A stretch of DNA of 64,000 bases, taken from contig NZ_CP053435.1 in the NCBI RefSeq assembly GCF_013127955.1, positions 2,294,001-2,358,000 on the forward strand. The letters are read 5' to 3'. Shown here piece after piece: positions 16,380-25,699 of the stretch. The notes below the pieces were generated by a model. It searched no databases and was not told where the DNA came from. It saw only the letters and a list, made by a program, of their open reading frames with translations. The stretch is from Spirosoma taeanense. Its GTDB lineage: Bacteria > Bacteroidota > Bacteroidia > Cytophagales > Spirosomataceae. Each line of letters begins with the position of its first letter. Within the stretch, counting starts at the first letter, position 1. The translations under genes and the position numbers were made by a program.

Positions 16380-17312
16380 TGTTTTCCCGGTTACGCCCGG
16401 GTTCTTATCGCCTTCCAGGTTATAGAGCGCAATGTTCATTTCAAAACCAAGAATCAGCAGGAGCGCAATCAGGTTGATCCAGATCATCAGGGCGATGAGC
16501 GTACCGATGGAGCCATAAACTTTGTTGTAGGAGCCAAAGTTAGAGACGTAATACGAAAAGCCGAGTGTTGTCAGCACGATCAATAAGGAGGCCGTTATTG
16601 AGCCCGGCGTTACGAACTTCCACCGCATGTTAACGTCCGGACCGTAGCGATAAATAACCGACACGGCCCCCACAAACACGCCAAACACGAGCAGATACCG
16701 GGCAATGGCCAGGAGTTTAATAACCACGACGTTATTCAGGATACCGAACTGAAGCAGGTAATCACTCACAATGCCCCCAATAACCAGCACGACAACCGCC
16801 AGCAGCAGCGCGAAGGCCAACGTAAAGGTCAGCCCAATGGCAATGCCCCGAATCTTAAAAAAACTGCGGTACTCAGCCGATTTATGTGACGAATTAAAGG
16901 CATGCATCAGGGCTACCAGACCACTCGTGGCTGAATAGAGCGCGAACAGAAAGCCCAGCGACAGAATACCCCCGCGCGGCCGGCTAATGATGTCCTGAAT
17001 AGTTGTGTCAACGGAGCTGAACGTATCGCCCGGCAGCGCACCCCGGAAAAAGTGCATAATCTGGCCCTGAAGGTCGGGGATAAAGCCGATATAGGGAATG
17101 AGCGTAAATAGAAAAATAACCGTTGGGAAAACGGCCAGAATCAGGCTGTAGGATACCGAAGCCGCCCGTTCGCTGGTGTCGTTCTCAGCGATTTTGATGG
17201 CCATTTTCTGCAGGAACTCATACCAGGTAGTTCTGGAGTCGAAAGGATGATGTTCCCGGAGCCAGGTACGTACACCCGACATGGCGCTGAAGCTCATTAA
17301 TTTCTCGAACAT
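16356..17312 (-). CDS. YihY/BrkB-family inner membrane protein
   Basis: A 318-residue polytopic protein with about six hydrophobic segments (around 57-80, 112-133, 155-180, 195-217, 230-250, 265-290). Family motifs include AASVSYSLILAVFPTVIFL near residue 50 and GSIGTLIALMIWINLIALLLILGFEMN near the end. The family was once labelled 'ribonuclease BN' in error; members are membrane proteins of unclear function. The C-terminal tail is short and basic. Promoter not evident. Confidence 0.9.
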   Translation of the reverse strand: MFEKLMSFSAMSGVRTWLREHHPFDSRTTWYEFLQKMAIKIAENDTSERAASVSYSLILAVFPTVIFLFTLIPYIGFIPDLQGQIMHFFRGALPGDTFSSVDTTIQDIISRPRGGILSLGFLFALYSATSGLVALMHAFNSSHKSAEYRSFFKIRGIAIGLTFTLAFALLLAVVVLVIGGIVSDYLLQFGILNNVVVIKLLAIARYLLVFGVFVGAVSVIYRYGPDVNMRWKFVTPGSITASLLIVLTTLGFSYYVSNFGSYNKVYGSIGTLIALMIWINLIALLLILGFEMNIALYNLEGDKNPGVTGKTTNAPSKT

Positions 17313-17341
17313 AGGCTCCGTTGGGTTAATGCCAATAGACG

Positions 17342-17396
17342 GGCAGGTCGGTCGGTGGCAGTGAGAACATACTTACTGATCACCGGCTGACCTGCC
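17342..17396 (-). terminator. Large hairpin downstream of the thioesterase gene
   Basis: A 16-bp stem (17342-17357 with 17381-17396, two G-T pairs) with a 23-base loop, lying 20 bp after the thioesterase stop. No obvious T tract. Confidence 0.5.
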
Positions 17397-17415
17397 TGCA
17401 GACTCTCTTTTTAAC

Positions 17416-17829
17416 CTACTGCTCAAAAAAAGGTTTGGCGGCTGCGACCAGATCGGCCGGGGCCTGACAGGGCCTGCCTGTGGCCGAATTGAGGAAAATG
17501 AGGGTTGTCGCGCCGGTGTTGAGCAACGTCCCGTCCTGGTTGAAAATCTCGTAATTAAAGAGCATTCGGGTGGTGGGCAGATGCGGGATCGTTACGCGGA
17601 TGGTGAGCAGATCGTCGTAGCGGGCGGGGCGCAGAAACCGGGTACTCATGTCGTAAACGGGCATACCAATACCCCGCGCTTCGAGGTCTTTGTAATTCAT
17701 GCCGAGGTGACGCAGGGCTTCGACCCGGCCAATCTCGTAGAAGCGGGCATAGTTGCCGTAATAAACGATACCCATCTGGTCGGTATCGTAATAACGGACC
17801 CGAACGTCCGTAACGTCGTGCGTGTACAT
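17416..17829 (-). CDS. Acyl-CoA thioesterase, YbgC/4HBT family
   Basis: A 137-residue hot-dog-fold protein. The motif RVRYYDTDQMGIVYYGNYARFYEIGR (only its core, YDTDQMGIVYYGNY, matters) contains the catalytic Asp of the 4-hydroxybenzoyl-CoA thioesterase/YbgC group. It hydrolyses acyl-CoA thioesters; in proteobacteria ybgC sits with tol-pal, here it follows mltG (57 bp gap), again an envelope context. Substrate unknown. Confidence 0.88.
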   Translation of the reverse strand: MYTHDVTDVRVRYYDTDQMGIVYYGNYARFYEIGRVEALRHLGMNYKDLEARGIGMPVYDMSTRFLRPARYDDLLTIRVTIPHLPTTRMLFNYEIFNQDGTLLNTGATTLIFLNSATGRPCQAPADLVAAAKPFFEQ

Positions 17830-17886
17830 GCGGGGAAAAGAACGAACCGGGCAGAACCCACAATCTGGATGCGGCCCGGCCTGATT

Positions 17887-18924
17887 TTATTTCATGATTT
17901 TCATGCGCGTCAGGGCCTGCTGGTACAGCCGGGCATTAGCCAGGTGTTCCGACAGGGTTTTCGAGAATGTATGGTAGCCGTTAAAGCGGGCGTCAACCAC
18001 AAAATACAGGTAGTCGTGCTGCTCGGCGTTCAGTACGGCGTCGATGGTAGCCGGGGCGGGCAGGTTGATCGGACCCGGTGGCAGCCCGGCGTAGCGGTAG
18101 GTGTTGTAGGGCGAATCGATGCTGAGCTGGCGGTTCAGCAGGCGCCGGATACCGAAGTCGCGCAGGGCGAAAATCACCGTTGGGTCGGCTTCGAGTTTGA
18201 TGCCCCGTTTCAGGCGGTTCAGGTACACGCCGGCCACGCGGGGCTGCTCGTCGCGCTTGTTGGTTTCGGCGGCTACAATCGAGGCCAGCACCTGTACCTG
18301 CGTCTGGCTCAGGCCGAGTTCTTTGGCTTTAGCCTGCCGCTCGGGCGTCCAGAATCGTTTGTATTCCGTGCCCATCCGTTCCAGAAACGCTTCGGGTTTG
18401 ATGGTCCAGAAAAACTCATAGGTATTCGGCAGAAACAGACAGACGATCGTCGTGGTGTCGAAGCCGAATTTCTGGCAGGTTTCGGGGTCGTTCAGCAGTT
18501 CGCCCAGCGGCTTGGGACCGAACTCAAACTTGGACCCGAGCCGCTGGATCAGGTCGCTTTTCTGCCGAACGCTGTTGAACGTTACGGTCATGGCGTCCTG
18601 ATCACCACTGCGGAGCTTGACGAGCGCTTCGCGGTTGCCCATCCGGGGTCGAATTTCGTAGCGGCCTTCCTTAACGTGCTCCGGGTATTTCATCAGCTTG
18701 GCCAGAAACCGGAACGATAGCTCGTCATTAACAACCTTATGGGTCTGGAGGGTATCCATGACCGACTCGAAGGTGGCTCCTCTGGGAATCAGCAGCGCAA
18801 AGGTTTCATCGCCGTCCTGGACTTGCAGGTTCGGACTTTTAAATACCTGCCAGAAATAGAACGTAAAGGTGGTCAGCAGGATCGAAACGGTGAGAAAAAG
18901 GCCAATTTTAAGGTTACGCGACAT
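17887..18924 (-). CDS. mltG: Endolytic murein transglycosylase MltG
   Basis: A 345-residue single-pass membrane protein with an N-terminal anchor (about 6-26) and a periplasmic YceG/MltG domain. The catalytic Glu lies in VQVLASIVAAETNKRDE, and the later motif GVYLNRLKRGIKLEADPTVIFAL is diagnostic. The C-terminus contains IDSPYNTYRYAGLPPGPI. The enzyme cleaves nascent glycan strands and is thought to set their length. Likely co-transcribed with the thioesterase gene. Confidence 0.94.
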   Translation of the reverse strand: MSRNLKIGLFLTVSILLTTFTFYFWQVFKSPNLQVQDGDETFALLIPRGATFESVMDTLQTHKVVNDELSFRFLAKLMKYPEHVKEGRYEIRPRMGNREALVKLRSGDQDAMTVTFNSVRQKSDLIQRLGSKFEFGPKPLGELLNDPETCQKFGFDTTTIVCLFLPNTYEFFWTIKPEAFLERMGTEYKRFWTPERQAKAKELGLSQTQVQVLASIVAAETNKRDEQPRVAGVYLNRLKRGIKLEADPTVIFALRDFGIRRLLNRQLSIDSPYNTYRYAGLPPGPINLPAPATIDAVLNAEQHDYLYFVVDARFNGYHTFSKTLSEHLANARLYQQALTRMKIMK

Positions 18925-18943
18925 GTACGTTTGAATTTACGCC

Positions 18944-18951
18944 ACAAAGGT
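18944..18951 (-). promoter_or_regulatory. -7 promoter element for mltG
   Basis: On the minus strand TACCTTTG fits TAnnTTTG, 20 bp before the mltG ATG. A TTG lies 22 bp upstream, slightly farther than usual. Confidence 0.45.
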
Positions 18952-19076
18952 ACGGGAGTTTTTCCCACGCTCAGCAACGTTACCAAAATCCAGCCAGGCA
19001 ACTTTACCGGAGGCCTGTATTTCGACAAAAACGCAGCACAGCAAGTGCCAAGTTTCCGGGGCAGGCCCGGTGCCAA

Positions 19077-20099
19077 TCAGGGGCGGGGAATGTCGTCTTG
19101 CTGAATGGCTCCCTGCTCAAACACCAGCTGGCGAATGATTCTTGACCGTTCGCGGGCTTCGCTGGCCTTGCGCAAAAACTGCTCTCCAGTGTCAGCGTTG
19201 CCGTTGTCGATGAAGTTTTTACCCATCTGCTCCATCAGCATTACGGTTTCTTCGAGGCCGCGGACCACCTGCCAGTACATTTCTTCGACTGACTTGGATA
19301 ACTCCGCCAGCAGCGAGTCGGCGGTGAACGAGTGACCCGTATGGCAGCGGTAACGGATCAGCTTTCCTTCTTTAATGCTGACGAGAGCCCCGTGGCACTC
19401 CGGACAGGTCAGGTGGCTTGGTTCGCCCATATCTAATATGCCCATTTCAAACGCTCCATCTTCAGCCGCAATTTTTACCTCGGTTTCCAGACGCCTGGTC
19501 TCTTGGGGAGAGAGCGTCGGTTTTTCAGGAACGGGTTCCTGTGTAAGCTGGCTCAGCAGGTTGCCTATCCGGGCAATCGGAACAATATGATCGACTTCAA
19601 CGTATTCGAGCACGCTCATGGGCATACTCGGATACAGAGCATCTTCGGGTTCCTGAATAATACCCAGCCCACCCAGTCGTTTGATCGACCACATACCCGA
19701 GGTGCCATCGTCGAGCAGCCCGGTCAGCACAACCCCAATAACGCGTGGACCATAGTTGTAAGCCGCCGACCGGAACAGGGCATCGATGGACGGGCGGAAC
19801 CGGTTTTCTTTCGGGCCTTTGGTAACAACCACCCGATTCGGTTCAATCAGCAGATGATGATCCGGCGGAGCTATGTAAATATGGCCGGGCTGAATGGGGT
19901 CGCCGTCTTTGGGGTGAACAGCCACCAGCGCCCCCGACCGGTTCAGGATTTCCGGCAGCAGGCTGGGCGCGTTAGGGGATAAATGCTGAACAATAAACAG
20001 AGACGCATTAAAGTCGGCCGGCAATTGGGCCACCAATTCTTTCAGGGCTACGATTCCTCCCGCCGAACTTCCAACAACCACAATGTCGTGCTTTGCCAT
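19077..20099 (-). CDS. Stand-alone CheB-type protein-glutamate methylesterase
   Basis: A 340-residue protein from the Met at 20099; an in-frame Met nine codons earlier is less likely because the conserved strand DIVVVGSSAGG follows at once from the later start. It has the CheB active-site pattern: Ser12 in GSSAGG, His in VQHLSP and Asp in GLLDDGTSG. There is no N-terminal receiver domain. The C-terminal third (about 200-340) has a small Cys pair region (LTCPECHGAL ... RYRCHTGHSF), probably a zinc ribbon, then a helical tail. The gene adjoins a single receiver gene and the giant CheB/CheR kinase, and no chemotaxis core genes are visible, so it may demodify a non-chemotactic partner. Confidence 0.88.
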   Translation of the reverse strand: MAKHDIVVVGSSAGGIVALKELVAQLPADFNASLFIVQHLSPNAPSLLPEILNRSGALVAVHPKDGDPIQPGHIYIAPPDHHLLIEPNRVVVTKGPKENRFRPSIDALFRSAAYNYGPRVIGVVLTGLLDDGTSGMWSIKRLGGLGIIQEPEDALYPSMPMSVLEYVEVDHIVPIARIGNLLSQLTQEPVPEKPTLSPQETRRLETEVKIAAEDGAFEMGILDMGEPSHLTCPECHGALVSIKEGKLIRYRCHTGHSFTADSLLAELSKSVEEMYWQVVRGLEETVMLMEQMGKNFIDNGNADTGEQFLRKASEARERSRIIRQLVFEQGAIQQDDIPRP

Positions 20100-20145
20100 A
20101 AGACTACGTAGATCGAGAATCAGCAAGCCAGCGGGCTCCGAATCG

Positions 20146-20568
20146 CTACCGGTTCGCTATAAATGTCTGGTTTAACTCCAGCCAGTACTGGCAGATGGCC
20201 TCTATCTGCTGTTTGAGCTGCTCAAAGTCGGATGCCTTAACCAGAAAGGAATTAGCAAAGGCATCGTAACAGGCCTGGATGTTTTCGCTGCTCAGGGAGT
20301 TGCTCATGATGACGGTTGGAATGCGTTTCCAGTGTGTATGCTGTTTGAGCAGCCGCAGTGTCTGAAAGCCGTCCAGAATGGGCATGTCCAGATCCAGCAA
20401 AATTAGCTGGGGCAACTCTTTCCCCGTAAGCAGATGCTGATGCAGTTGTTCGCCATCCGTAAAAAAACGGACTGAGTATCTGGACAGATACCGACTGAAT
20501 ACCTGCTGAAGCAGGTACTGATAATCTTCCCCGTCATCTACAATATACACCATAACCGCAACTCTCAA
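20146..20568 (-). CDS. Single-domain response regulator
   Basis: A 140-residue receiver domain with no output domain. VYIVDDGEDYQYLLQQVF gives the acidic pocket, LILLDLDMPILDGF carries the phosphoacceptor Asp, VIMSNS the Ser/Thr switch and FLVKAS the conserved Lys. The Met at 20553 (MVYIVDDG) is an equally good start. It lies between the free CheB and the giant kinase on the same strand and is a likely phosphate acceptor of that kinase. Confidence 0.88.
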   Translation of the reverse strand: MRVAVMVYIVDDGEDYQYLLQQVFSRYLSRYSVRFFTDGEQLHQHLLTGKELPQLILLDLDMPILDGFQTLRLLKQHTHWKRIPTVIMSNSLSSENIQACYDAFANSFLVKASDFEQLKQQIEAICQYWLELNQTFIANR

Positions 20569-20635
20569 CTAAGAGGACAGCTTATTAAGCTCTCCGGTTG
20601 CTGTTTGTTATGAATATTTCTTTTGGGGCGATGGT

Positions 20636-23600
20636 TTATGAGCTAATGGCTGGAAAAAAGATCTGAAAATGGGTTCCCTTCTCCGGCTGGCTATCGACCG
20701 ATAATCTGGCATTCAGCAGCTCGACCAGCCGTTTTACGATGAACAGGCCGATACCTTCGCCAGAATCTCTGTCTTTTGGAAGCTGCGGACCAGCGTCCGG
20801 CCGGGATAGATGACCAGCCTCGTCATTGGTAAACATCCCGATCAGGTCGGGTGAAAGCCCCGGACCCGTATCGGAAACGCCAAGTTGCCAGCCGCCCTCC
20901 GCAGTTTGCCAGCTAATCGTTACGTGTCCCGCCTGGGTATATTTCAGGGCGTTCAGCACCAGATTCTGCGTAATGCGCTGCACCTTCACGGCGTCGCCCT
21001 GAACCATCAACTGCTTAGGGCCTTCTGTTTTAATGGTCAGTCCCTTCTCGTCGGCCAGGGGCTGCACACTCTTGCTCATCTCACACAGCATGTCGGCCGC
21101 GTCAAATTCGCTGATTAGTAGCTCTTCCTGCCCGGCCTCCAGGCGCGAATAGTCCAGCAGCTGGGTTAGCATCTGAGTTGCCTGGCGCAGGTTACGGTGC
21201 AGCATGGCCAGCATATGGGAGCGCTCTTTTTCGGTATCGGTAATGCTCAGCAGCGAAGCCGCCCCCTGAATGACGCCGAAACTGCCCCTGAGGTCGTGCG
21301 TGGTGGTACGAAGAAATTCTCCGCGCTGGCGTAGCTGCTGCCGAACGGCTTCCAGCGACTGAACATTCTGACTGGAGCGTTCCACTTCCTGGAATAAGTG
21401 ATCCAGTTTCTGCTCGGCCTCCCTGAGCGCCGTAATGTCCAGGCCCGTCACGACCACGCCGTCTTCGCTTTTGGTCATCGAAATACCCAGCCAGCGATTG
21501 TTCGGCTCGTCGTACTGTTCCCTGTAGATGGGCTCAGCGGATGACAGGGCCTGGGTCAGCTCGTCCACGGTTTTATCCTGCCATAGCGATTGACCCAGAC
21601 GGGTTACTGACTGGCCTACCAGTTCAATGATCTGCTGCCGAACGAAATCCGCGAATTTCTGATTGCACGCGATCAGATGAAAGTCAACCACTTTATAGTG
21701 GGCGTTGCGAACCGCTCTGAACATCCCAATTGCCGCTGGCGAACTGTTCAGCACGGCCTGTAGGTTGTTGGCCGTCTGCTGAATTTCTTCAACCAGTTTC
21801 AGCTCCGTTACGTCGCGGGCAATTGCCAGCACACTCTGCACCGAGCCATCCGGCCCCAGCTCGGGCACCAGTCTGGAGTAGTAATAAGCCAGGCCGGTGG
21901 GTGTAAGAAATGAGTGGAAATGGTTTTTCGGTTTACCGGTCTCAATTACCTGCCGGAGCGAATCCATATAAGGCAGGGCAATTTCGTTGGGTTGCCCCAT
22001 TTCTACGTTGGTTTTACCCAGCAGGGTTTTGAGCGGAACACCTGTTTTTTTGGTAAGTGCCGAGTTTGCCGCAATCAGTCTTCGGTGGTTATCCCAACGC
22101 ATAATTACGTCGGGTGTGGATTCGATCAGCGCCTGGAGCTGTTCCTCACTTTGCCGGAGTTCTTCCTGCGCCTGTTTCTGTTCAGCGCTGCCGGGTTCGG
22201 TCTGCGCCACCCGCGACCGGGTGTGTTCCAGAGTGGCGCTGGCCTCAATAACTCTTCGGGTCCGTTCATGGGCATACAGATCCAGGGCCTGGATCAGGGT
22301 TCGGCGGTTATAGATTTCGGAGCCGGTGCCAATGTAGCCGTTGAAGAATTCCCGTGCCGAACCGTCAGCCTCGGGCGACGCATTCGGGTCGCTGGTAGCG
22401 AAGGTAGGTTTGGCGTTCATCAGCAGCCAGCGGTACTCGCCGTCGTGGCGCCTGATTCGAAACTCCATCTGAAACGGCTCATACGTTGCAGAAGCTGCGC
22501 TCGCCGTAGTCAGATAACTCGCCCGGTCGTCGGGATGAATCAGTTGTTCCCAGCCGAGTTTGAGCGCTTTGTCGAGCGGGCGACCCGTAAAATCCTGCCA
22601 GGCTTTGTTAAAGAACGTATACTGACCCTGGGCGTTGGTCACCCAGATCATGGCCGGCGCGTTATCAATCAGCGTATGCAGCCAGGCTTCCCGTTCGGCC
22701 AGTAACTGCTGCGCCTGCCGGTGGTCGGTAATATCTTCAATGGCCAGCAGAATGGACTCCTGCTGGCGAATTACCCGGCGGGCATTCAGCAACAGCACTT
22801 TTTCGCCAATTTCAGGGAAACTATGAACGACCTCGAAGCCTTCGATCTGGTTATCCTGCATCAGCACATCCGTCAGCAGCATGCGCAACTGAGGAATATT
22901 CCACTGGCGGTTGCCCAGTTCATAGATCAGTCGCCCCTCGGTGTCGTCCTCCGTTGTCCGGAATAGTTTGTAGAACGTTTTATTGGCGCTCCTCACCCGC
23001 AGGTCTTTATCAAGTACCAGCGTAGCTTCGCGAATCGTCGAGAAGATCGCTTCCGAAAACTCGATTGCTTCCGATAGCTGATCGTTCCGAACCTGCAGTT
23101 CCTGATTAATGGTCAGCAGTTCCTCGTTGGTCGACTCAATCTCTTCCTTGCTGGTTTCGAGTTCTTCATTAATGCTCTGCAGCTCTTCATTGCTGCTGAT
23201 GATCTCTTCATTGGCCAACTGCAGCTCTTCATTGGAAGAATCCTGCTCTTCAATGATCGAGCGCATATCCTCCCGCATGGTTGCCAGTTCCTCTTCCAGC
23301 TGCCGGATTCGGAGATTACCGGCGTCGGTGGAGGAGGTACCGGTGCTTACGGTCGGTACAGTTTCTTCAAAAAGAATCAGAAAGAGCTGTTCTTCGGCGT
23401 CGGTTCGCAACGGAACGGCCTCAATGGCCACATAATGGGTTTTGCTTCTGATCTTGACGTTTAGCCCTTCTTTACGCACGGGCTCCCGGGTTTTGCGAAC
23501 CTTGTGGATGAGGTTACGTAGCTCGAAAGCCAGCGACGGGCGGGCCATCTTCAGCAGATTCAGGCTGGCTTTGCCGTGAGCGGGCTCCAGAAACAGGCCC

Positions 23601-25300
23601 GTTGAACCCCGAAACTGGAGAATGTCGAGGTCGGCATTCACCACGACGCTCGCTGGTACGTACTGCTGGAGCAGCAGCGTATCCACGACCCGGTCCAGAT
23701 CGTTGGCCAGACTAAATTTTGACGGATAAGCGGGCAGTTCAGCGCTGACTGTCGACTGACTCGGTTCAGTCTGCCGATCAAATCCCTGCCGAACACCCAT
23801 ATCGAACGTAGTGCGGCTGGCCGCGTCATTCTTACGAAGAAAAACCTTATAATTTTTACTGACCGGGGCGAACAGATTCGTGGCATTGCCAATCGTTTCC
23901 GATTTGCCCAGCAGCAGAATCCCGCTCGGGTTGAGGGCGTAATGAAACAGGCTGATTGCTTTTCGCTGGAATACGTTGTCGAGATAAATCAGCAGGTTGC
24001 GGCAGCTAATCAGGTCAACCCGGGAAAACGGAGGGTCTTTTAGCACGTTGTGCTGCGCAAATACGCACAGGTCGCGGACGTTCCGGTTGATGCGGTAGTG
24101 ATCGTCTATTTTTGTGAAAAAACGCTGCAGCCGTTTGGGCGACACATCCATTACCTCACCCCGCGTGTAGCTGCCGAGTCGCGCTTTCGCCACGGCCTGT
24201 TCGCTCAGATCGGTGGCAAAAATCTGAATACCGATGCCGGACGATCGATCGCCCAGAACTTCCAGCAGGATCATGGCCAGCGAGTAAGCTTCCTGCCCCG
24301 TTGAGCAGGCTGGTATCCAGATACGCAGCGGCTGGCGGGGGTTTCTGTCAGCCAGGATCCGGGCAAAGAGGACTTTTTTCAGATAGTCCATCGTTTCGTG
24401 ATCCCGGAAGAAGGTCGTTACGTTAATAAGCAGGTCGTTGTAGAGGAGCTGGACTTCCTCGGGGTTTTGCTCCAGATAGGGAGTGTACTCCCGCAGTGTT
24501 TCCAGCTTCAGCAGCAGCATCCGCCGGATTATCCGGCGCCGGATGGTGGTGATCTTATAATGGCTGAAGTCAACACCTACCGACCGGCGCAGTAATTGGA
24601 TAATCGTTGTGATGCTTTCGGCTCCGTTTTCGCTGTCGTCATCCGGTTCGGTCAGTTCGGGTTGCTGGAAAACCGTCATCTGCTGGCTCAGCGCTTCCAG
24701 TTCTTTGGCAATCTGGGCCGGCGGCAGCACCCAGTCGACCACGCCCTCCGAAATTGCGGATTTGGGCATACCCTGAAACTGGGCCGTTTCGTCCTGTGCA
24801 AACGTAATGCCCCCGGCTACCTTAATGGCGCGTAGCCCCAGCGTTCCGTCGGTCGCCGTACCGGAAAGAATAACGGCGATAGCGGCATTTTTCTGCTGGT
24901 CGGCCAGTTTAATGAAGAATTGATCAATGGGCATGTGCATCCCCGACCTGGCTGGCAGATGCGACTTCGGGTGAGTTACCAGTGTCAGAACGCCATCAAT
25001 CACTTCCAGGTCTTTTCCCGTCGGAATAACATAAACCTGATTCGGTTCAATGGGCAGCAGATGGTCTGCTTCGACTACTCGCATAGACGTTTTCTGACTG
25101 AGGATGTCGATCAGATGGCTGTCGTAACCGGTATCGAGGTGCTGAATATAAACGAATGCCAGGCCGGTAGTGGGCGAGAGGTTGGCCAGCAGTTGAGAGA
25201 AAGCGTCTATACCACCGGCTGATGCGCCAACTGCCACAATCGGGACTACCGGATGGGCGTTTGGCTGTTCATGGCTGGGTTTACTTTTTTGTTTTGACAT
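20636..25300 (-). CDS. Giant CheB-CheR-coiled coil-PAS-histidine kinase fusion
   Basis: A 1554-residue predicted cytoplasmic sensor. Order: CheB methylesterase (about 18-205; Ser27 in GASAGG, His54, Asp151); CheR N-terminal helices and methyltransferase (about 235-490; FFRDHETMDYL, PACSTGQEAYSLAM as the SAM pocket); a linker; a Glu-rich coiled coil (about 670-740, repeated NEELQ/NEELE units); about four PAS/PAC domains (about 745-1330); and a HisKA-HATPase unit. The phospho-accepting His is about residue 1335 in THDLRGSFG; the N box has NLVLNALKYT, with DTGPGL and GEGIGLFIVKRL. All catalytic residues I can check are intact. There are no transmembrane segments. Probable partners are the adjacent receivers. 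It should autophosphorylate and possibly methylate or demethylate unknown proteins. Confidence 0.93.
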   Translation of the reverse strand: MSKQKSKPSHEQPNAHPVVPIVAVGASAGGIDAFSQLLANLSPTTGLAFVYIQHLDTGYDSHLIDILSQKTSMRVVEADHLLPIEPNQVYVIPTGKDLEVIDGVLTLVTHPKSHLPARSGMHMPIDQFFIKLADQQKNAAIAVILSGTATDGTLGLRAIKVAGGITFAQDETAQFQGMPKSAISEGVVDWVLPPAQIAKELEALSQQMTVFQQPELTEPDDDSENGAESITTIIQLLRRSVGVDFSHYKITTIRRRIIRRMLLLKLETLREYTPYLEQNPEEVQLLYNDLLINVTTFFRDHETMDYLKKVLFARILADRNPRQPLRIWIPACSTGQEAYSLAMILLEVLGDRSSGIGIQIFATDLSEQAVAKARLGSYTRGEVMDVSPKRLQRFFTKIDDHYRINRNVRDLCVFAQHNVLKDPPFSRVDLISCRNLLIYLDNVFQRKAISLFHYALNPSGILLLGKSETIGNATNLFAPVSKNYKVFLRKNDAASRTTFDMGVRQGFDRQTEPSQSTVSAELPAYPSKFSLANDLDRVVDTLLLQQYVPASVVVNADLDILQFRGSTGLFLEPAHGKASLNLLKMARPSLAFELRNLIHKVRKTREPVRKEGLNVKIRSKTHYVAIEAVPLRTDAEEQLFLILFEETVPTVSTGTSSTDAGNLRIRQLEEELATMREDMRSIIEEQDSSNEELQLANEEIISSNEELQSINEELETSKEEIESTNEELLTINQELQVRNDQLSEAIEFSEAIFSTIREATLVLDKDLRVRSANKTFYKLFRTTEDDTEGRLIYELGNRQWNIPQLRMLLTDVLMQDNQIEGFEVVHSFPEIGEKVLLLNARRVIRQQESILLAIEDITDHRQAQQLLAEREAWLHTLIDNAPAMIWVTNAQGQYTFFNKAWQDFTGRPLDKALKLGWEQLIHPDDRASYLTTASAASATYEPFQMEFRIRRHDGEYRWLLMNAKPTFATSDPNASPEADGSAREFFNGYIGTGSEIYNRRTLIQALDLYAHERTRRVIEASATLEHTRSRVAQTEPGSAEQKQAQEELRQSEEQLQALIESTPDVIMRWDNHRRLIAANSALTKKTGVPLKTLLGKTNVEMGQPNEIALPYMDSLRQVIETGKPKNHFHSFLTPTGLAYYYSRLVPELGPDGSVQSVLAIARDVTELKLVEEIQQTANNLQAVLNSSPAAIGMFRAVRNAHYKVVDFHLIACNQKFADFVRQQIIELVGQSVTRLGQSLWQDKTVDELTQALSSAEPIYREQYDEPNNRWLGISMTKSEDGVVVTGLDITALREAEQKLDHLFQEVERSSQNVQSLEAVRQQLRQRGEFLRTTTHDLRGSFGVIQGAASLLSITDTEKERSHMLAMLHRNLRQATQMLTQLLDYSRLEAGQEELLISEFDAADMLCEMSKSVQPLADEKGLTIKTEGPKQLMVQGDAVKVQRITQNLVLNALKYTQAGHVTISWQTAEGGWQLGVSDTGPGLSPDLIGMFTNDEAGHLSRPDAGPQLPKDRDSGEGIGLFIVKRLVELLNARLSVDSQPEKGTHFQIFFPAISS

Positions 25301-25699
25301 AACGAGCGCTTCGAAGCAAACCCAACAATGAAATTTACCAAAAAGAGAAAGTCAGGAACCTTCCCCGTATAGTAGAATCAGGGTAATTGACAAAATTACT
25401 GTTTTTAGCTACGAAAAAATGCTGGAAGTCAGCCCTGTCTTGTAGAATGTATCAATAGCTGAATAACCTGTCAGATCGTTGGGTTAAGGGTTAATTTGCC
25501 ATTTCCCCCGGATTTTTAACTGCATAAACTAACTAGGTTATTATTGGTATTGAGACTATATATTAAGTAGATGTAATTATTTTCAAGAGGAAGAATTACG
25601 TTAATTTTTTTACTTAAGTATATTCCCGGGTAATCTTATATTTGTTTATAGTTGAGTGAGCTAACTCAATTGTTGCCTGAACCCTTAACCCACACGTAA
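25301..25699. other. Divergent regulatory region
   Basis: About 400 AT-rich bases between the giant kinase (minus) and a receiver gene (plus). It should hold both promoters. I see one good -7 element for the plus direction and no ORF or RNA gene. Confidence 0.6.
25637..25644 (+). promoter_or_regulatory. -7 element for the receiver gene at 25700
   Basis: TATATTTG matches TAnnTTTG. A TTA triplet at 25614-25616, 20 bp upstream, may serve as the -33 element. The leader would be about 50 bases. Confidence 0.5.

Noticed and set aside
16356..17312. Label 'ribonuclease BN'
   Set aside because: This is an old misannotation of the YihY family; the protein is a polytopic membrane protein without nuclease motifs.
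17581..18720. A 379-codon plus-strand open frame
   Set aside because: Antisense to the thioesterase and mltG genes, both well supported; no domain pattern.
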